From an uncultured Porphyromonadaceae bacterium (lineage in GTDB: Bacteria; Bacteroidota; Bacteroidia; Bacteroidales; Muribaculaceae): a stretch of 37,872 nt of DNA. This document shows positions 1 to 8,691 of the stretch, piece by piece (positions within the stretch are counted from its first letter, which is position 1; each line of letters starts with the position of its first letter). Location: assembly GCA_947178165.1 (NCBI GenBank), contig CAMWXH010000017.1:1-37872 (forward strand), read 5' to 3'. The notes beneath the pieces are model-generated. The model was not told the origin of the DNA, did no database searches, and saw nothing but the letters and a program-made list of their open reading frames with translations. A program made the translations under genes and the position numbers.

Positions 1-3
1 GGG

Positions 4-54
4 TAGGCGGGGTAGGCGGGGTAGGCGAGAGTAAGCGAGGTAGGAGGAGTAGGC
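4..54. repeat. TAGGC short tandem array (copy 1)
   Basis: TAGGC or a one-base variant (TAAGC, TAGGA) starts at 4, 13, 22, 32, 41 and 50, giving steps of 9, 9, 10, 9 and 9 bp. The first three units are identical 9-mers (gggtaggcg). The array ends 6 bp before a palindromic terminator and may continue past the left edge of the window. A second array with the same core and rhythm lies at 9653-9712. Function unknown. Confidence 0.75.
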
Positions 55-59
55 TTATA

Positions 60-91
60 AAAAATCTCGGAAGCATGCTTCCGAGATTTTT
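60..91. terminator. Bidirectional rho-independent terminator
   Basis: Perfect 32-bp palindrome centred on GCATGC, with GC-rich arms (tctcggaagc) flanked by A runs on the left and T runs on the right. It therefore has a U tract on either strand. It lies 22 bp past the stop codon of the biotin carboxyltransferase gene on the minus strand and probably also ends a plus-strand gene to the left of the window. Confidence 0.85.
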
Positions 92-113
92 AATAGGATT
101 TTTAGATTTCGCT

Positions 114-2519
114 TTATTTTCCTGTGGTGATACGGATGCTGATGCCTCCGTCGGGATTGACGTTGATTTCAAGGGTAGTTCCTTCGGCAAGACGGAGTGT
201 AGGAGCTCCTTCATGACCCATTTCGGCATGAGGAAGCACGGTCTTTCCTGATGTGCCGCCTTCAACGGGTGCATAGCAGCGGTTGATATCAACGGGATGC
301 ACTGCTGATACATCTTTCTTAGGTGCATCTGCCACAGGCTTAGGAGCCGGAGCGGGAGCCGGTTTGGGAGCTGGAGCCGCAGCAGGCTTGGGAGCCGGTT
401 TTGCAGATGCCTTGGCATTGCCAAATTCAATGATGGGCTGGTCGGTTGCCATCACGTCGCCATCGGCAATGAGAATCTTGGCGATTCTTCCTGCGCGGTC
501 GCTGATGAGGTTGTTTTCCATCTTCATTGCTTCATAAACAAGAAGAGTGTCGCCAACCTTCACTTCGTCGCCGGGGTTAACTTTCACTTCAAGGACAGTG
601 CCGCCCATTGGAGCAAGCATCACTTCGCCGTTCCCTTCCACTTCAGGAGCTTCGGGGGCGGGAGCTGCGCCTTCACCTACAAACTCTATAAGAGCCTGGC
701 CTGTAGCCATCACGTCGCCTTCGCCGATGAGAACCTGTTTCACCACGCCTCCCTTATCGCAGGCGAGGTCGTTCTCCATCTTCATTGCCTCGTAAACGAG
801 CACAACATCACCTGGCTTCACAGTGTCGCCGGCCTTGATTCTGATCTCCATCACTGTTCCGCCCATAGGAGCACAGAACACATCGCCTGTAACAGCTTCT
901 GACGCAGCCTTGGCAGTTTCGGCGGCCTTGGGAGCGGCAGCGGCCTTGGCTTCATATTCTTTCTTGCGGATATTGGTGAGGAATGTTTTGGCAACGGCAG
1001 GAAGGAGTTCGAGAAGAAGGAATTCCTCTTCATTCTGAGCAAGCTTCACGCCGCCAAGTTTGTCAAGCTCGGGATTTGCCGGACGTTTGTAAGAGCTGAC
1101 ATCGTAAGGCTTCTCTTCCGGGCTTCCTGTGATCTGCTCACGGAATTTCGGGTCAACCGGCACCGGAGTAGTGCCATATTCTCCCTTTACGAGAGATATG
1201 AACTGGTTGTTCTTATTGGTATAGTCGGGTTTTCCGGCACGGCGGTCCATAGCAAGATTCACAGCCTGGGAGCCTACAATCTGGCTGGTTGGAGTGACGA
1301 GCGGCACAAGGCCTGCATCGCGGCGAACCTTCGGGATGAGAGCCATAGCCTCTTCAAGCACATCCTCTGCACCGAGGGCGCGGAGGTTGGCAACCATATT
1401 TGAATACATGCCGCCCGGAACCTCTGCATTCTTAACGAGCTCGTTTGGTTTCGGGAAACCGAAGTAAGCTTCAATCTTGTGGCAAGCGTCGAGAAGTTCC
1501 TCCTCGCGGTTTGCTTTAGCGGCCTCGATGGCACGGTCAAATTCAGCATCGATCTCAGCCGGCATCTCTGCATAGGCCTCGTCAAAGTCGCGCGGCCATT
1601 TGTCTTTATTAAGGTCGAAGTCGGCAAGAGCCTTGCGGGCATCCTTGAGCTCGTGGCGGATCTTAGCCACAGCTTCCATATCGGCATCCACCTCTACGCC
1701 GAGCTTGCGGCAGAAGATATCGATAAGCTCAATGGAGGGAGCGGCCGAACCGCCACCGAACCACCATATATTCGTGTCAACAATGTCAACACCCTGGATA
1801 ATGGCTGTAAGCACAGCGGCCAAGCCATAGCCGGGGGTGCAGTGAGTGTGGAAATCAACAGGCACCTTAAGAGCTTCCTTAAGTTTGGGCATCAGAGTGA
1901 AGATGCGTGAGGGGCTAACGAGTCCGGCCATATCCTTCACTGTCACCATCTGTGCGCCGAGAGCCTCCATCTCTTTTGCTTTAGACACAAAATATTCGTC
2001 GGTGAATATCTTCTCCTCTTCGGGAGTGCCCTTGGGGTCAACTGTGTAACATACGGCAGTGTCGGCAATGCCGCCAAGCTCATTGATCATCCGGATTGAA
2101 CCCTTGATGTTGTTGATGTCGTTAAGGGCATCGAAAATACGCATCACGTTCAGGCCGTTTTCAATTGCTTTCTTATAGAAGCCTTCCAAAACGCTGTCGG
2201 GATAGGGGACATATCCGAAAAGGTTACGCCCTCTTGAAAGAGCAGAAAGGAGAGATATTCCCTTCATAGCCTTGGAACATTCGCGAAGACGGTTCCACGG
2301 GCTCTCGCCGAGATAGCGCATCACTGAGTCGGGCACTGCACCGCCCCATACTTCCATAATGTAGAACTTGGCATCGCGGTAAAGCGGGAGAAGCTTGTCA
2401 ACATTCTCCTGTTTCATACGGGTTGCGAAGAGTGACTGCTGGCCATCGCGCAGCGTCAGGTCTCTGATTTTTAGTCGTTTCACCACAGTCGTTAAATTTT
2501 TTAGTTGTGTTAAGGGCAA
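114..2519 (-). CDS. Biotin-dependent carboxyltransferase (pyruvate carboxylase subunit B / oxaloacetate decarboxylase alpha type) with two biotinyl domains
   Basis: The 801-aa protein starts with a pyruvate-carboxylase-type carboxyltransferase domain (about 15-500): LRDGQQSL at 23-30, the VKDMAGL lysine motif that is carboxylated in this family, and metal-binding DFHTHCTPG. It should move CO2 between biotin and pyruvate/oxaloacetate in the cytoplasm. Two biotinyl domains follow, each with an EAMKMEN box; the target lysines are K580 and K666. After them come an Ala/Pro/Lys-rich linker and a tail of about 65 residues that I do not recognise. Family members normally have one biotinyl domain and about 600 residues, so the duplication and tail are unusual. 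No biotin carboxylase subunit and no decarboxylase beta/gamma subunits are in the window, so PycB and OadA cannot be separated; methylmalonyl-CoA decarboxylase alpha is less likely. It is transcribed alone. Confidence 0.9.
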   Translation of the reverse strand: MPLTQLKNLTTVVKRLKIRDLTLRDGQQSLFATRMKQENVDKLLPLYRDAKFYIMEVWGGAVPDSVMRYLGESPWNRLRECSKAMKGISLLSALSRGRNLFGYVPYPDSVLEGFYKKAIENGLNVMRIFDALNDINNIKGSIRMINELGGIADTAVCYTVDPKGTPEEEKIFTDEYFVSKAKEMEALGAQMVTVKDMAGLVSPSRIFTLMPKLKEALKVPVDFHTHCTPGYGLAAVLTAIIQGVDIVDTNIWWFGGGSAAPSIELIDIFCRKLGVEVDADMEAVAKIRHELKDARKALADFDLNKDKWPRDFDEAYAEMPAEIDAEFDRAIEAAKANREEELLDACHKIEAYFGFPKPNELVKNAEVPGGMYSNMVANLRALGAEDVLEEAMALIPKVRRDAGLVPLVTPTSQIVGSQAVNLAMDRRAGKPDYTNKNNQFISLVKGEYGTTPVPVDPKFREQITGSPEEKPYDVSSYKRPANPELDKLGGVKLAQNEEEFLLLELLPAVAKTFLTNIRKKEYEAKAAAAPKAAETAKAASEAVTGDVFCAPMGGTVMEIRIKAGDTVKPGDVVLVYEAMKMENDLACDKGGVVKQVLIGEGDVMATGQALIEFVGEGAAPAPEAPEVEGNGEVMLAPMGGTVLEVKVNPGDEVKVGDTLLVYEAMKMENNLISDRAGRIAKILIADGDVMATDQPIIEFGNAKASAKPAPKPAAAPAPKPAPAPAPKPVADAPKKDVSAVHPVDINRCYAPVEGGTSGKTVLPHAEMGHEGAPTLRLAEGTTLEINVNPDGGISIRITTGK

Positions 2520-2638
2520 ATAGGCTTGCCGGAATTGCCGGTGGGCTTATGTGCCGTTAGGTATTGGATTTTAAGATAAATTCACGCATCCACAGAAGCG
2601 GGGTTTCTCCTTGAATGTATCCGATTCTGTTTAGGTTT

Positions 2639-2646
2639 CAAAGTTA
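2639..2646 (-). promoter_or_regulatory. -7 box for the biotin carboxyltransferase gene
   Basis: The minus strand reads TAACTTTG, an exact match to the Bacteroidota -7 consensus TAnnTTTG, about 120 bp upstream of the start codon. No clear TTG is seen at -33. The 2520-2766 gap otherwise holds only this leader and the ackA terminator. Confidence 0.55.
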
Positions 2647-2686
2647 TAATAAAAAATCGTAATTATTAAATTTTATGGCAAAAAAA

Positions 2687-2712
2687 AACGGCAGGAAAAT
2701 TTTCCTGCCGTT
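2687..2712 (-). terminator. Terminator of pta-ackA
   Basis: Uninterrupted inverted repeat (aacggcaggaaaa / ttttcctgccgtt). On the minus strand it is followed by a run of U encoded by the A run at 2680-2688. It lies about 55 bp past the ackA stop codon. Confidence 0.85.
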
Positions 2713-2766
2713 CCTTTGACTTATTTTGGCGCACTAAGGCGCCGCTCTGAAACGCGAAAGCGGTTT

Positions 2767-3963
2767 TTATTTGCCAACGATTGCGGCTGTGTCCTGAGCA
2801 ATCATCAGTTCCTCGTCGGTGGGGATCACCACCACCTTAACTTTCGAATCCTCGCCAGAGATTACGATTTCCTCACCACGGGTCTTGTTGGCTTCCTCAT
2901 TGAAAGTGACACCGAGATATGCGAGCTGCTTGCAGATGCGTTCGCGGGTCTGAGGCTGATTCTCGCCTACGCCGCCGGTGAATACGATGATATCCACTCC
3001 TCCAAGAACGGCCGTATAAGCACCGATATATTTCAGCAAGCGGTATTCATACATGTCGAGAGCAAGCTTGGCGCGTTCGTCGCCCTCCTCTATGGCCTTC
3101 TCTATGTCGCGCATATCGTTAGAAATGCCCGATACGCCGGCCACGCCGCTCTCCTTGTTGATAAGTTTAAGCAATCCCTGTGCATCGAGATTGAGACGCT
3201 CCATAAGATATACAAGCGCGCCCGGATCAACATCTCCGACACGCGTGCCCATCATGAGTCCTTCAGTGGGGGTCAGGCCCATTGACGTGTCAACCGACTT
3301 GCCATCCTTGATGGCAGTGACAGAACCGCCATTGCCGATGTGGCATGTTATGATGCGCTGCTTGTCGTAGGGCACGCCAAGAAATTCACATACGCGATGC
3401 GACACGTAGCGGTGGCTGGTGCCGTGGAAGCCATAGCGGCGAACGCCATATTTCTCATAATCCTCGTAAGGGAGGGCATACATATATGCCTTTGCGGGCA
3501 TGGTCTGATGAAAAGCCGTGTCGAATACTGCAACCTGAGGTGTCTCGGGCATAAGCTCGGTTACAGCCTCGATTCCCGTGATGTTGGCAGGATTATGAAG
3601 CGGAGCCACAGGATAGCATTCCTTGACTCTCTCCACAACCTCCGGAGTGATGAGAACAGACTTGTTGAAATATTCCATTCCGTGAACCACACGGTGACCT
3701 ACAGCCTCTATTTCGTCGAAATTCTTGATCACGCCATCTTTCGGATCGGTGAGAACCTTGGTGATCTGTTTGATAGCCTCCTTATGGTCGGGCATGGAGA
3801 CTGTGATGGTCTCCTTGGAGCCATCGGGACGCTTGAATTTCAGGAAAGAGTCTTCAAGACCGATTTTTTCAACACCGCCTTCAGCGAGCACCTCCTTTGT
3901 AGAGGAGTCGATGAGCTTATATTTCACACTGCTGCTTCCGCAGTTCAATACCAATATTTTCAT
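2767..3963 (-). CDS. ackA: Acetate kinase
   Basis: Converts acetyl phosphate plus ADP to acetate plus ATP, the substrate-level phosphorylation step of acetate fermentation. The 398-aa length is normal. Family signatures are visible: N-terminal VLNCGSSSVKYKL, HRVVHG, FHGTSHRYVS, and the nucleotide/substrate motif GLMMGTRVGDVDPG. C-terminal FTGGVGENQ completes the ASKHA-type fold. It lies 19 bp downstream of pta in the same direction and ends before a strong terminator, so pta-ackA is a two-gene operon. Confidence 0.97.
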   Translation of the reverse strand: MKILVLNCGSSSVKYKLIDSSTKEVLAEGGVEKIGLEDSFLKFKRPDGSKETITVSMPDHKEAIKQITKVLTDPKDGVIKNFDEIEAVGHRVVHGMEYFNKSVLITPEVVERVKECYPVAPLHNPANITGIEAVTELMPETPQVAVFDTAFHQTMPAKAYMYALPYEDYEKYGVRRYGFHGTSHRYVSHRVCEFLGVPYDKQRIITCHIGNGGSVTAIKDGKSVDTSMGLTPTEGLMMGTRVGDVDPGALVYLMERLNLDAQGLLKLINKESGVAGVSGISNDMRDIEKAIEEGDERAKLALDMYEYRLLKYIGAYTAVLGGVDIIVFTGGVGENQPQTRERICKQLAYLGVTFNEEANKTRGEEIVISGEDSKVKVVVIPTDEELMIAQDTAAIVGK

Positions 3964-3982
3964 ATAGAGTTTTCTGAAAAGA

Positions 3983-4996
3983 TTAAAGATTTTTATCGCC
4001 GATGGCCTGGTTGCAGGTCACGATAATGGTATTTACGATATCCTCGACGGTTGCGCCTCTTGAAAGATCGTTGACCGGAGCTGCCAGGCCTTGGAGGATG
4101 GGGCCGACAGCACCTGCGCCGGCAAGTCGCTGCACAAGCTTATATGCGATATTTCCAACTTCGAGTGAGGGGAAAACGAGAGTGTTGGCGTGTCCTGCCA
4201 CAGGAGAGCCGGGAGCTTTCATCTCGCCTACAGATGGCACGATTGCGGCGTCTGACTGCAGTTCGCCGTCAATCTTGAGCGAAGGATCCATTTCGTGGGC
4301 AAGCTTAGTTGCTTCAACCACCTTGTCAACCATCGGATGCGATGCGCTGCCTTTAGTTGAGAAACTGCACATTGCCACAACGGGGTCGAGGCCGGCAATG
4401 TTCTTAGTGGTCTTGGCAGTGGCAATGGCAATCTGAGCAAGCTCTTCGGCAGTGGGGTCGGGCACCACGGCGCAGTCTGCAAAGACGAGCATGTGGTCTT
4501 CGCCAAACGGACAGCTTTCAGGGAGGAGCATGATGAAGGCACCGCTCACAACCGATATTCCCGGTTTAGTCTTAAGCACCTGGAAAGCGGCGCGAAGAAC
4601 GTGAGATGTAGGGCTGAGTGCGCCGGCCACCATGGCATCGGCATCACCGCGCTTGATGAGGAGACAGCCTAAATAGAGAGGATTCAGCACAACTTCGCGA
4701 GCCTGGTCGAGGGTCATCCCCTTGCTCTTGCGGAGTTCGCAAAAGAGTTCGGCGTATGGTTCGGTGACGGTTATGTCTTCCGGGTTGATTACATTAGCTT
4801 TCTCTATGTTGTTGAGGCCAAGCTCGGTGGCCTTGGCGAGGATTTCATCGCGTTTGCCGATGAAAGTGACGTCGGCTATGTTCTGGGCTATAACCCTGTC
4901 GGCGGCCTGGAGTGTACGCGGTTCGAGCGATTCGGGCAACACCAGCCTCTGTGGGTGTTCCTGTGCTTTCTTGGTAAGTCTTTCAAAGAGTGTCAT
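3983..4996 (-). CDS. pta: Phosphate acetyltransferase
   Basis: Transfers the acetyl group of acetyl-CoA to phosphate, giving acetyl phosphate for AckA. The 337-aa protein is the short form: one PTA/PTB catalytic domain, with no N-terminal DRTGG or P-loop regulatory domains. Typical segments are [16 protein letters not shown] near the N-terminus, [15 protein letters not shown] in the middle, and the glycine-rich C-terminal [20 protein letters not shown]. The ATG at 4996 puts RLVLPE at the usual distance from the start. It is the first gene of the pta-ackA operon. Confidence 0.97.
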   Translation of the reverse strand: MTLFERLTKKAQEHPQRLVLPESLEPRTLQAADRVIAQNIADVTFIGKRDEILAKATELGLNNIEKANVINPEDITVTEPYAELFCELRKSKGMTLDQAREVVLNPLYLGCLLIKRGDADAMVAGALSPTSHVLRAAFQVLKTKPGISVVSGAFIMLLPESCPFGEDHMLVFADCAVVPDPTAEELAQIAIATAKTTKNIAGLDPVVAMCSFSTKGSASHPMVDKVVEATKLAHEMDPSLKIDGELQSDAAIVPSVGEMKAPGSPVAGHANTLVFPSLEVGNIAYKLVQRLAGAGAVGPILQGLAAPVNDLSRGATVEDIVNTIIVTCNQAIGDKNL

Positions 4997-5031
4997 TTTT
5001 CTATAAATATTATTAGATTGTGTTTTTTACG

Positions 5032-5110
5032 GTGTGTCGGCTCATCCAATGGCTGAAAGCATTGAATGAGCTGGAAGGCCCACACGCAGAAATTAGAAGC
5101 CTCGCAGGCT
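5032..5110 (-). promoter_or_regulatory. Possible structured leader of pta-ackA
   Basis: Between the pta start and its likely promoter there is a hairpin with arms 5040-5051 and 5060-5071 (gctcat, one mismatch, then caatg). It is enclosed by a weaker gtgtg/cacac pairing (5032-5036 with 5081-5085). A second small hairpin (agcct-cgc-aggct) lies at 5098-5110. I do not recognise a known riboswitch; this may be only a folded leader. Confidence 0.3.
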
Positions 5111-5150
5111 CCTGATTATGCGAATGGAGGTAAATGGTTTGCAGATGATG

Positions 5151-5158
5151 CAAAGATA
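5151..5158 (-). promoter_or_regulatory. -7 box for pta-ackA
   Basis: The minus strand reads TATCTTTG, matching TAnnTTTG, about 155 bp upstream of the pta start. No convincing -33 TTG is seen. If used, the mRNA has a leader of roughly 150 nt. Confidence 0.45.
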
Positions 5159-5222
5159 ACAAAAATCTTGTAAAGGAGTATTGAAAAAGGGGGTAAAATT
5201 TTATGCTCTCGCATATAATCGT

Positions 5223-5230
5223 TAAATTTG
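5223..5230 (+). promoter_or_regulatory. -7 box for the LptF/LptG-like gene
   Basis: TAAATTTG matches the Bacteroidota -7 consensus and lies 36 bp before the start codon at 5266. Upstream sequence is AT-rich with no clear TTG at -33. Confidence 0.45.
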
Positions 5231-5265
5231 CAGGCTGAAACGATTTTCGTTAAACCGAAAAAGAG

Positions 5266-7191
5266 ATGCGCATAATAAAACGGCTGTATTGGTTTGTGCT
5301 GAAGAGCTTCCTTCCGCTGTTCGCGATGACATTCTTCATCGTGCTCTTCATCGTGCTGATGCAGTTCCTATGGAAATATATTGACGACCTTGTTGGCAAG
5401 GGGCTGTCGTTCGATGTGTTAGGGGAGCTTTTCTTCTATGCGGCGGTGAGCATGGTTCCTATGGCCCTCCCTCTCGCCATCCTTCTTGCGAGCCTTATGA
5501 CCTTCGGCAATCTCGGCGAGAAATCTGAGCTCACGGCAATCAAGGCCTCCGGAGTGTCGCTGATAAAGGTGATGAAGCCTCTGATAATTCTTGTTGCCTG
5601 CATCTCGGTAGGAGCATTCTTCTTTCAGAACGACATCCTTCCGAAAGCGCAGGTGAAGATGTGGACACTCCTTTTCTCAATGAAACAGAAGAGCCCTGAG
5701 GTGGAGATTCCCGAGGGTGTTTTCTATGATCAGATTCCGGGCTATAACCTCTATGTCAAGACAAAGAACCGCGACACAGGAATCCTATATGACGTCATGA
5801 TATATGACGTGAGCAAAGGTGGAGACAACGCCACAATCCTTCTCGCCGATTCGGCGCGGTTGGCGTTCACCAAAGATTCCCGATTCCTTTATCTTCATCT
5901 CTTCACAGGAGAGCAATTCGAGAATCTCCGCGAACAGCGTGCCCTTGACCGCAATGTGCCTTTCCGCCGAGAGGCATTCCTCGACAAGGAGGTCCTGATA
6001 CCATTTGATGCCAACTTCAACCGTCTTGACGAAGGGGGTATGAGGAAACAATATGTGGGTAAAAATATTGAAGAACTTCAGGCCACCATTGACTCTCTGG
6101 GAACCCGTGTGGATTCAATCGGCCGGGTATATGCATCCGAGCTGCATCAGACTGCCTTCCCTGTTCTGCTGAGAGGAGACGGCAGGGGGAGCGGCTTCTC
6201 CTCAGGCAATAATCAGGCAGAAAAAAATAGTGATAAACCTGTCGAAAAGCCAGAAATTGTAAGTCTCAATGTCGATTCGCTCATAGCTGCGCTCACTCCC
6301 GTGGAGCAGAGCGATGTCGTAAGGCTGGCAAGGAATTTCAATGAGTCGAGAAAGAGTGAGAACCAGTTCCGCGCCCAGGTGATGCGCGACGAGAACAAGA
6401 CCATACGCCGCCATGAGATTGAATTGATCAAGAAATTCACCCTCTCTGTGGCATGCCTCATATTCTTCTTTATCGGCGCTCCGCTTGGCGCTATCATCAG
6501 GAAAGGGGGGCTCGGCACACCTCTGGTCATATCGGTGCTTCTCTTCCTTGTGTATTACATAATCGATAACACGGGATATAAGATGGCGCGCGACGGCCAT
6601 ATCAATGTCTGGATCGGCATGTGGCTTTCAACAGCCATTCTCCTTCCGTTAGGCATCTATGTCACGATAAAGGCCATGAACGATTCATCGGTGTTCAACA
6701 AAGACCTTTATGTGCATCTGTTGAAAAAGATATTCGGCATCAAGGAGACACGCAATGTGCCGGTGAAAGAGGTCATAATCAACGATGTCTCATTGACAAA
6801 AGCGCGCGGAATGATTGCTGTCTTATCTGCCGAGGCCACAGTGTGGCTGCGTCGCCATAAGCGTCCGCTGGGTTATATGGCTTATTGGAACAGGGGATTC
6901 GCCTTGCGGGATATATTGCGCATCGGGGAGCAGGCAGACCGGTTGGTGGAATATCTTCACGATTGCAGGGATATCAAGGTTGTGGATAAGCTCAACTCAT
7001 ATCCTATAGTGAAAAGGCTTTGGATCTATCGTCCCGTGGCGCGCAAATGGCTTAAGAAGAGTCTGTGTTGGTTCTTCCCGGCAGGGCTTCCGATCTATCT
7101 TCTGAGTGTGGTATATTTCCGCCGGCTCAGGGATGACATGAATGCCATCGTGAAGACCTCGGCCGAGGAGATGGCACTGTTAAGGAAATGA
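5266..7191 (+). CDS. LptF/LptG family lipopolysaccharide export permease
   Basis: Inner-membrane permease subunit of the LptB2FG-type transporter that extracts LPS from the inner membrane. The 641-aa protein has the family layout: N-terminal helices near 12-34, 54-76 and 100-122 with the conserved GELFFY..PMALPLAILLA and KSELTAIKASGVS segments, a periplasmic jellyroll-like region (about 125-380), and C-terminal helices near 392-410, 415-433 and 448-468. Proteobacterial LptF/LptG are about 360 aa. Here the periplasmic part is longer, and about 170 residues follow the last canonical helix, mostly soluble and ending with another hydrophobic segment (WFFPAGLPIYLLSVVYF). The partner permease and LptB are not in the window, so LptF and LptG cannot be told apart. 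It is transcribed alone, from the promoter at 5223 to the terminator at 7195. Confidence 0.88.
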   Translation: MRIIKRLYWFVLKSFLPLFAMTFFIVLFIVLMQFLWKYIDDLVGKGLSFDVLGELFFYAAVSMVPMALPLAILLASLMTFGNLGEKSELTAIKASGVSLIKVMKPLIILVACISVGAFFFQNDILPKAQVKMWTLLFSMKQKSPEVEIPEGVFYDQIPGYNLYVKTKNRDTGILYDVMIYDVSKGGDNATILLADSARLAFTKDSRFLYLHLFTGEQFENLREQRALDRNVPFRREAFLDKEVLIPFDANFNRLDEGGMRKQYVGKNIEELQATIDSLGTRVDSIGRVYASELHQTAFPVLLRGDGRGSGFSSGNNQAEKNSDKPVEKPEIVSLNVDSLIAALTPVEQSDVVRLARNFNESRKSENQFRAQVMRDENKTIRRHEIELIKKFTLSVACLIFFFIGAPLGAIIRKGGLGTPLVISVLLFLVYYIIDNTGYKMARDGHINVWIGMWLSTAILLPLGIYVTIKAMNDSSVFNKDLYVHLLKKIFGIKETRNVPVKEVIINDVSLTKARGMIAVLSAEATVWLRRHKRPLGYMAYWNRGFALRDILRIGEQADRLVEYLHDCRDIKVVDKLNSYPIVKRLWIYRPVARKWLKKSLCWFFPAGLPIYLLSVVYFRRLRDDMNAIVKTSAEEMALLRK

Positions 7192-7194
7192 TAC

Positions 7195-7228
7195 AAAAAG
7201 CGACCACTCTCACGAGCGGTCGCTTTTT
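7195..7228 (+). terminator. Terminator of the LptF/LptG-like gene
   Basis: An 11-bp stem (aaaaagcgacc / ggtcgcttttt) with a 12-nt loop and a T run, beginning 4 bp after the stop codon. Confidence 0.92.
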
Positions 7229-7443
7229 TGTTAGCATTATTTCTCAGCTAACTCAAAACTTAATGAACAAAAATCTATCTTCTTTCTTTTCACACTATAA
7301 AACCATAATTCAGATAAAAAAGTTTTGAAAAATATGACATTTAACAATAGTTAAAAGCATAGTGGGTTGTAAAGCGAATAAAACCAATAAAATATAAAAA
7401 ATAAATATGAAAATTAACATTGCTCTTATTGCAAGAAAAGCCT

Positions 7444-7474
7444 TTTGTGATGTCATTGATTTTTTGTAATTTTG
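7444..7474 (+). promoter_or_regulatory. Promoter of the queFCDE operon
   Basis: TTTG at 7444-7447 and TAATTTTG at 7467-7474 are separated by 19 bp, a near-ideal Bacteroidota -33/-7 pair. Transcription should begin around 7479-7481, on the queF ATG, so the mRNA would be leaderless or nearly so. The AT-rich stretch 7229-7443 shows nothing else; I see no preQ1 riboswitch. Confidence 0.75.
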
Positions 7475-7478
7475 CGTT

Positions 7479-7958
7479 ATGAGAACAGAAAAGGAACTTG
7501 AAGGAGTAACCCTGTTGGGCAACCAGGGCACAACATATAGCTCAGATTATACTCCGGAGGTGTTGGAGGTGTTTGAAAACAAGCATCCGGAGAATGAATA
7601 TGTCGTGACGTTCAATTGTCCGGAATTCACTACTTTATGCCCCAAGACAGGTCAGCCGGATTTCGGTCACCTCTACATAAGCTACATTCCCCGGGAGAAG
7701 ATGGTGGAGAGCAAGAGCCTCAAGCTCTATCTTTTCAGCTTCCGCAATCACGGAGACTTCCATGAGGATTGCGTCAACATAATCATGAAAGATCTTGTGA
7801 AGCTGATGAATCCGCGCTATCTTGAGGTTAAAGGCATATTTATGCCTCGCGGAGGGATAAGCATATATCCTTTTGCCAATTATGGCGACGAGGATCATCA
7901 GTCGCTGGTGAAATCGCGCCGCGAAGCCATGTTTTCTGAATTGACATCAAAAATATAG
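7479..7958 (+). CDS. queF: NADPH-dependent preQ0 reductase
   Basis: Reduces 7-cyano-7-deazaguanine (preQ0) to preQ1, the base inserted into tRNA for queuosine. The 159-aa protein is the short single-domain (type I) form. It has the catalytic motif [12 protein letters not shown] with nucleophile C54 and acid D61, and the QueF signature segment [12 protein letters not shown] followed by RNHGDFHED. The ATG at 7479 gives a normal N-terminus for the family but lies at the predicted transcription start. It is the first gene of the operon with queC, queD and queE. Confidence 0.96.
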   Translation: MRTEKELEGVTLLGNQGTTYSSDYTPEVLEVFENKHPENEYVVTFNCPEFTTLCPKTGQPDFGHLYISYIPREKMVESKSLKLYLFSFRNHGDFHEDCVNIIMKDLVKLMNPRYLEVKGIFMPRGGISIYPFANYGDEDHQSLVKSRREAMFSELTSKI

Positions 7959-8003
7959 AATCAGGATTGCCCGGCATAAATTTGAATTTTTAGAAATAGA
8001 GCG

Positions 8004-8660
8004 ATGAAAAAAGATTCAGTGATAGTCCTCTCCGGAGGCATGGATTCAGTGACACTCCTCCATCAGGAAAAGGAGAGGATTGCGGTTGCCGTCTCCTTTG
8101 ATTATGGGTCAAATCATAATGCCCGTGAAATAGAATGCGCAAGAAAGCAATGTGAGATTCTTGGAATAGACCATATTGTGATTCCGCTTGAATTTATGGG
8201 CCGTTATTTCCGCAGCTCGCTGCTTTCAGGTGCTGACGATATTCCGGAAGGTAATTATGCTGATGAGAATATGAAATCTACTGTTGTCCCATTCCGCAAC
8301 GGCATAATGCTTTCAGTGGCTTGCGGGCTTGCGGAGTCGCGAGATCTGCAACACGTGATGATCGCTAATCATGGCGGTGATCATGCCATCTACCCCGATT
8401 GCCGGAGCGGATTTATCGATGCCATGAGTCTGGCCATGCGCGAGGGCACTTATATAGGAGTAGATATAATTGCACCATTCACACACATCACAAAAGGGGA
8501 GATTGCCAGGATAGGGAAAGAATTGGGAGTGGATTATTCGATAACATATTCCTGTTACAAAGGTGGCGAGCATCATTGCGGAGTGTGCGGCACGTGTGTT
8601 GAGCGAAAAGAGGCTATGACGGAAGCAGGCATAGAAGACCCCACAATCTATGAAAAATAG
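8004..8660 (+). CDS. queC: 7-cyano-7-deazaguanine synthase
   Basis: ATP-dependent conversion of 7-carboxy-7-deazaguanine plus ammonia to preQ0. The 218-aa length is normal. The PP-loop SGGMDS is at residues 10-15, and the C-terminal zinc-binding cysteines are C184, C192, C195 and C198 (CYKGGEHHCGVCGTC). It starts 45 bp after queF in the same direction, and the product is the QueF substrate. Confidence 0.97.
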   Translation: MKKDSVIVLSGGMDSVTLLHQEKERIAVAVSFDYGSNHNAREIECARKQCEILGIDHIVIPLEFMGRYFRSSLLSGADDIPEGNYADENMKSTVVPFRNGIMLSVACGLAESRDLQHVMIANHGGDHAIYPDCRSGFIDAMSLAMREGTYIGVDIIAPFTHITKGEIARIGKELGVDYSITYSCYKGGEHHCGVCGTCVERKEAMTEAGIEDPTIYEK

Positions 8661-8680
8661 GGGGCAACATAAAAGAGGAT

Positions 8681-8687
8681 AAGGAGG
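8681..8687 (+). promoter_or_regulatory. Strong Shine-Dalgarno site before queD
   Basis: AAGGAGG ends 4 bp before the queD ATG. Most genes in this window lack an SD, as is usual in Bacteroidota, so this one stands out and fixes the queD start. Confidence 0.7.
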
Positions 8688-8691
8688 AAAA

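Noticed and set aside
1479-1910. Long ORF opposite the biotin carboxyltransferase
   Set aside because: It is a shadow of the strongly supported minus-strand gene; no recognisable motifs.
7229-7478. preQ1 riboswitch before queF
   Set aside because: The gap is AT-rich with no preQ1-like stem or conserved tail, and the predicted transcription start lies on the queF start codon.
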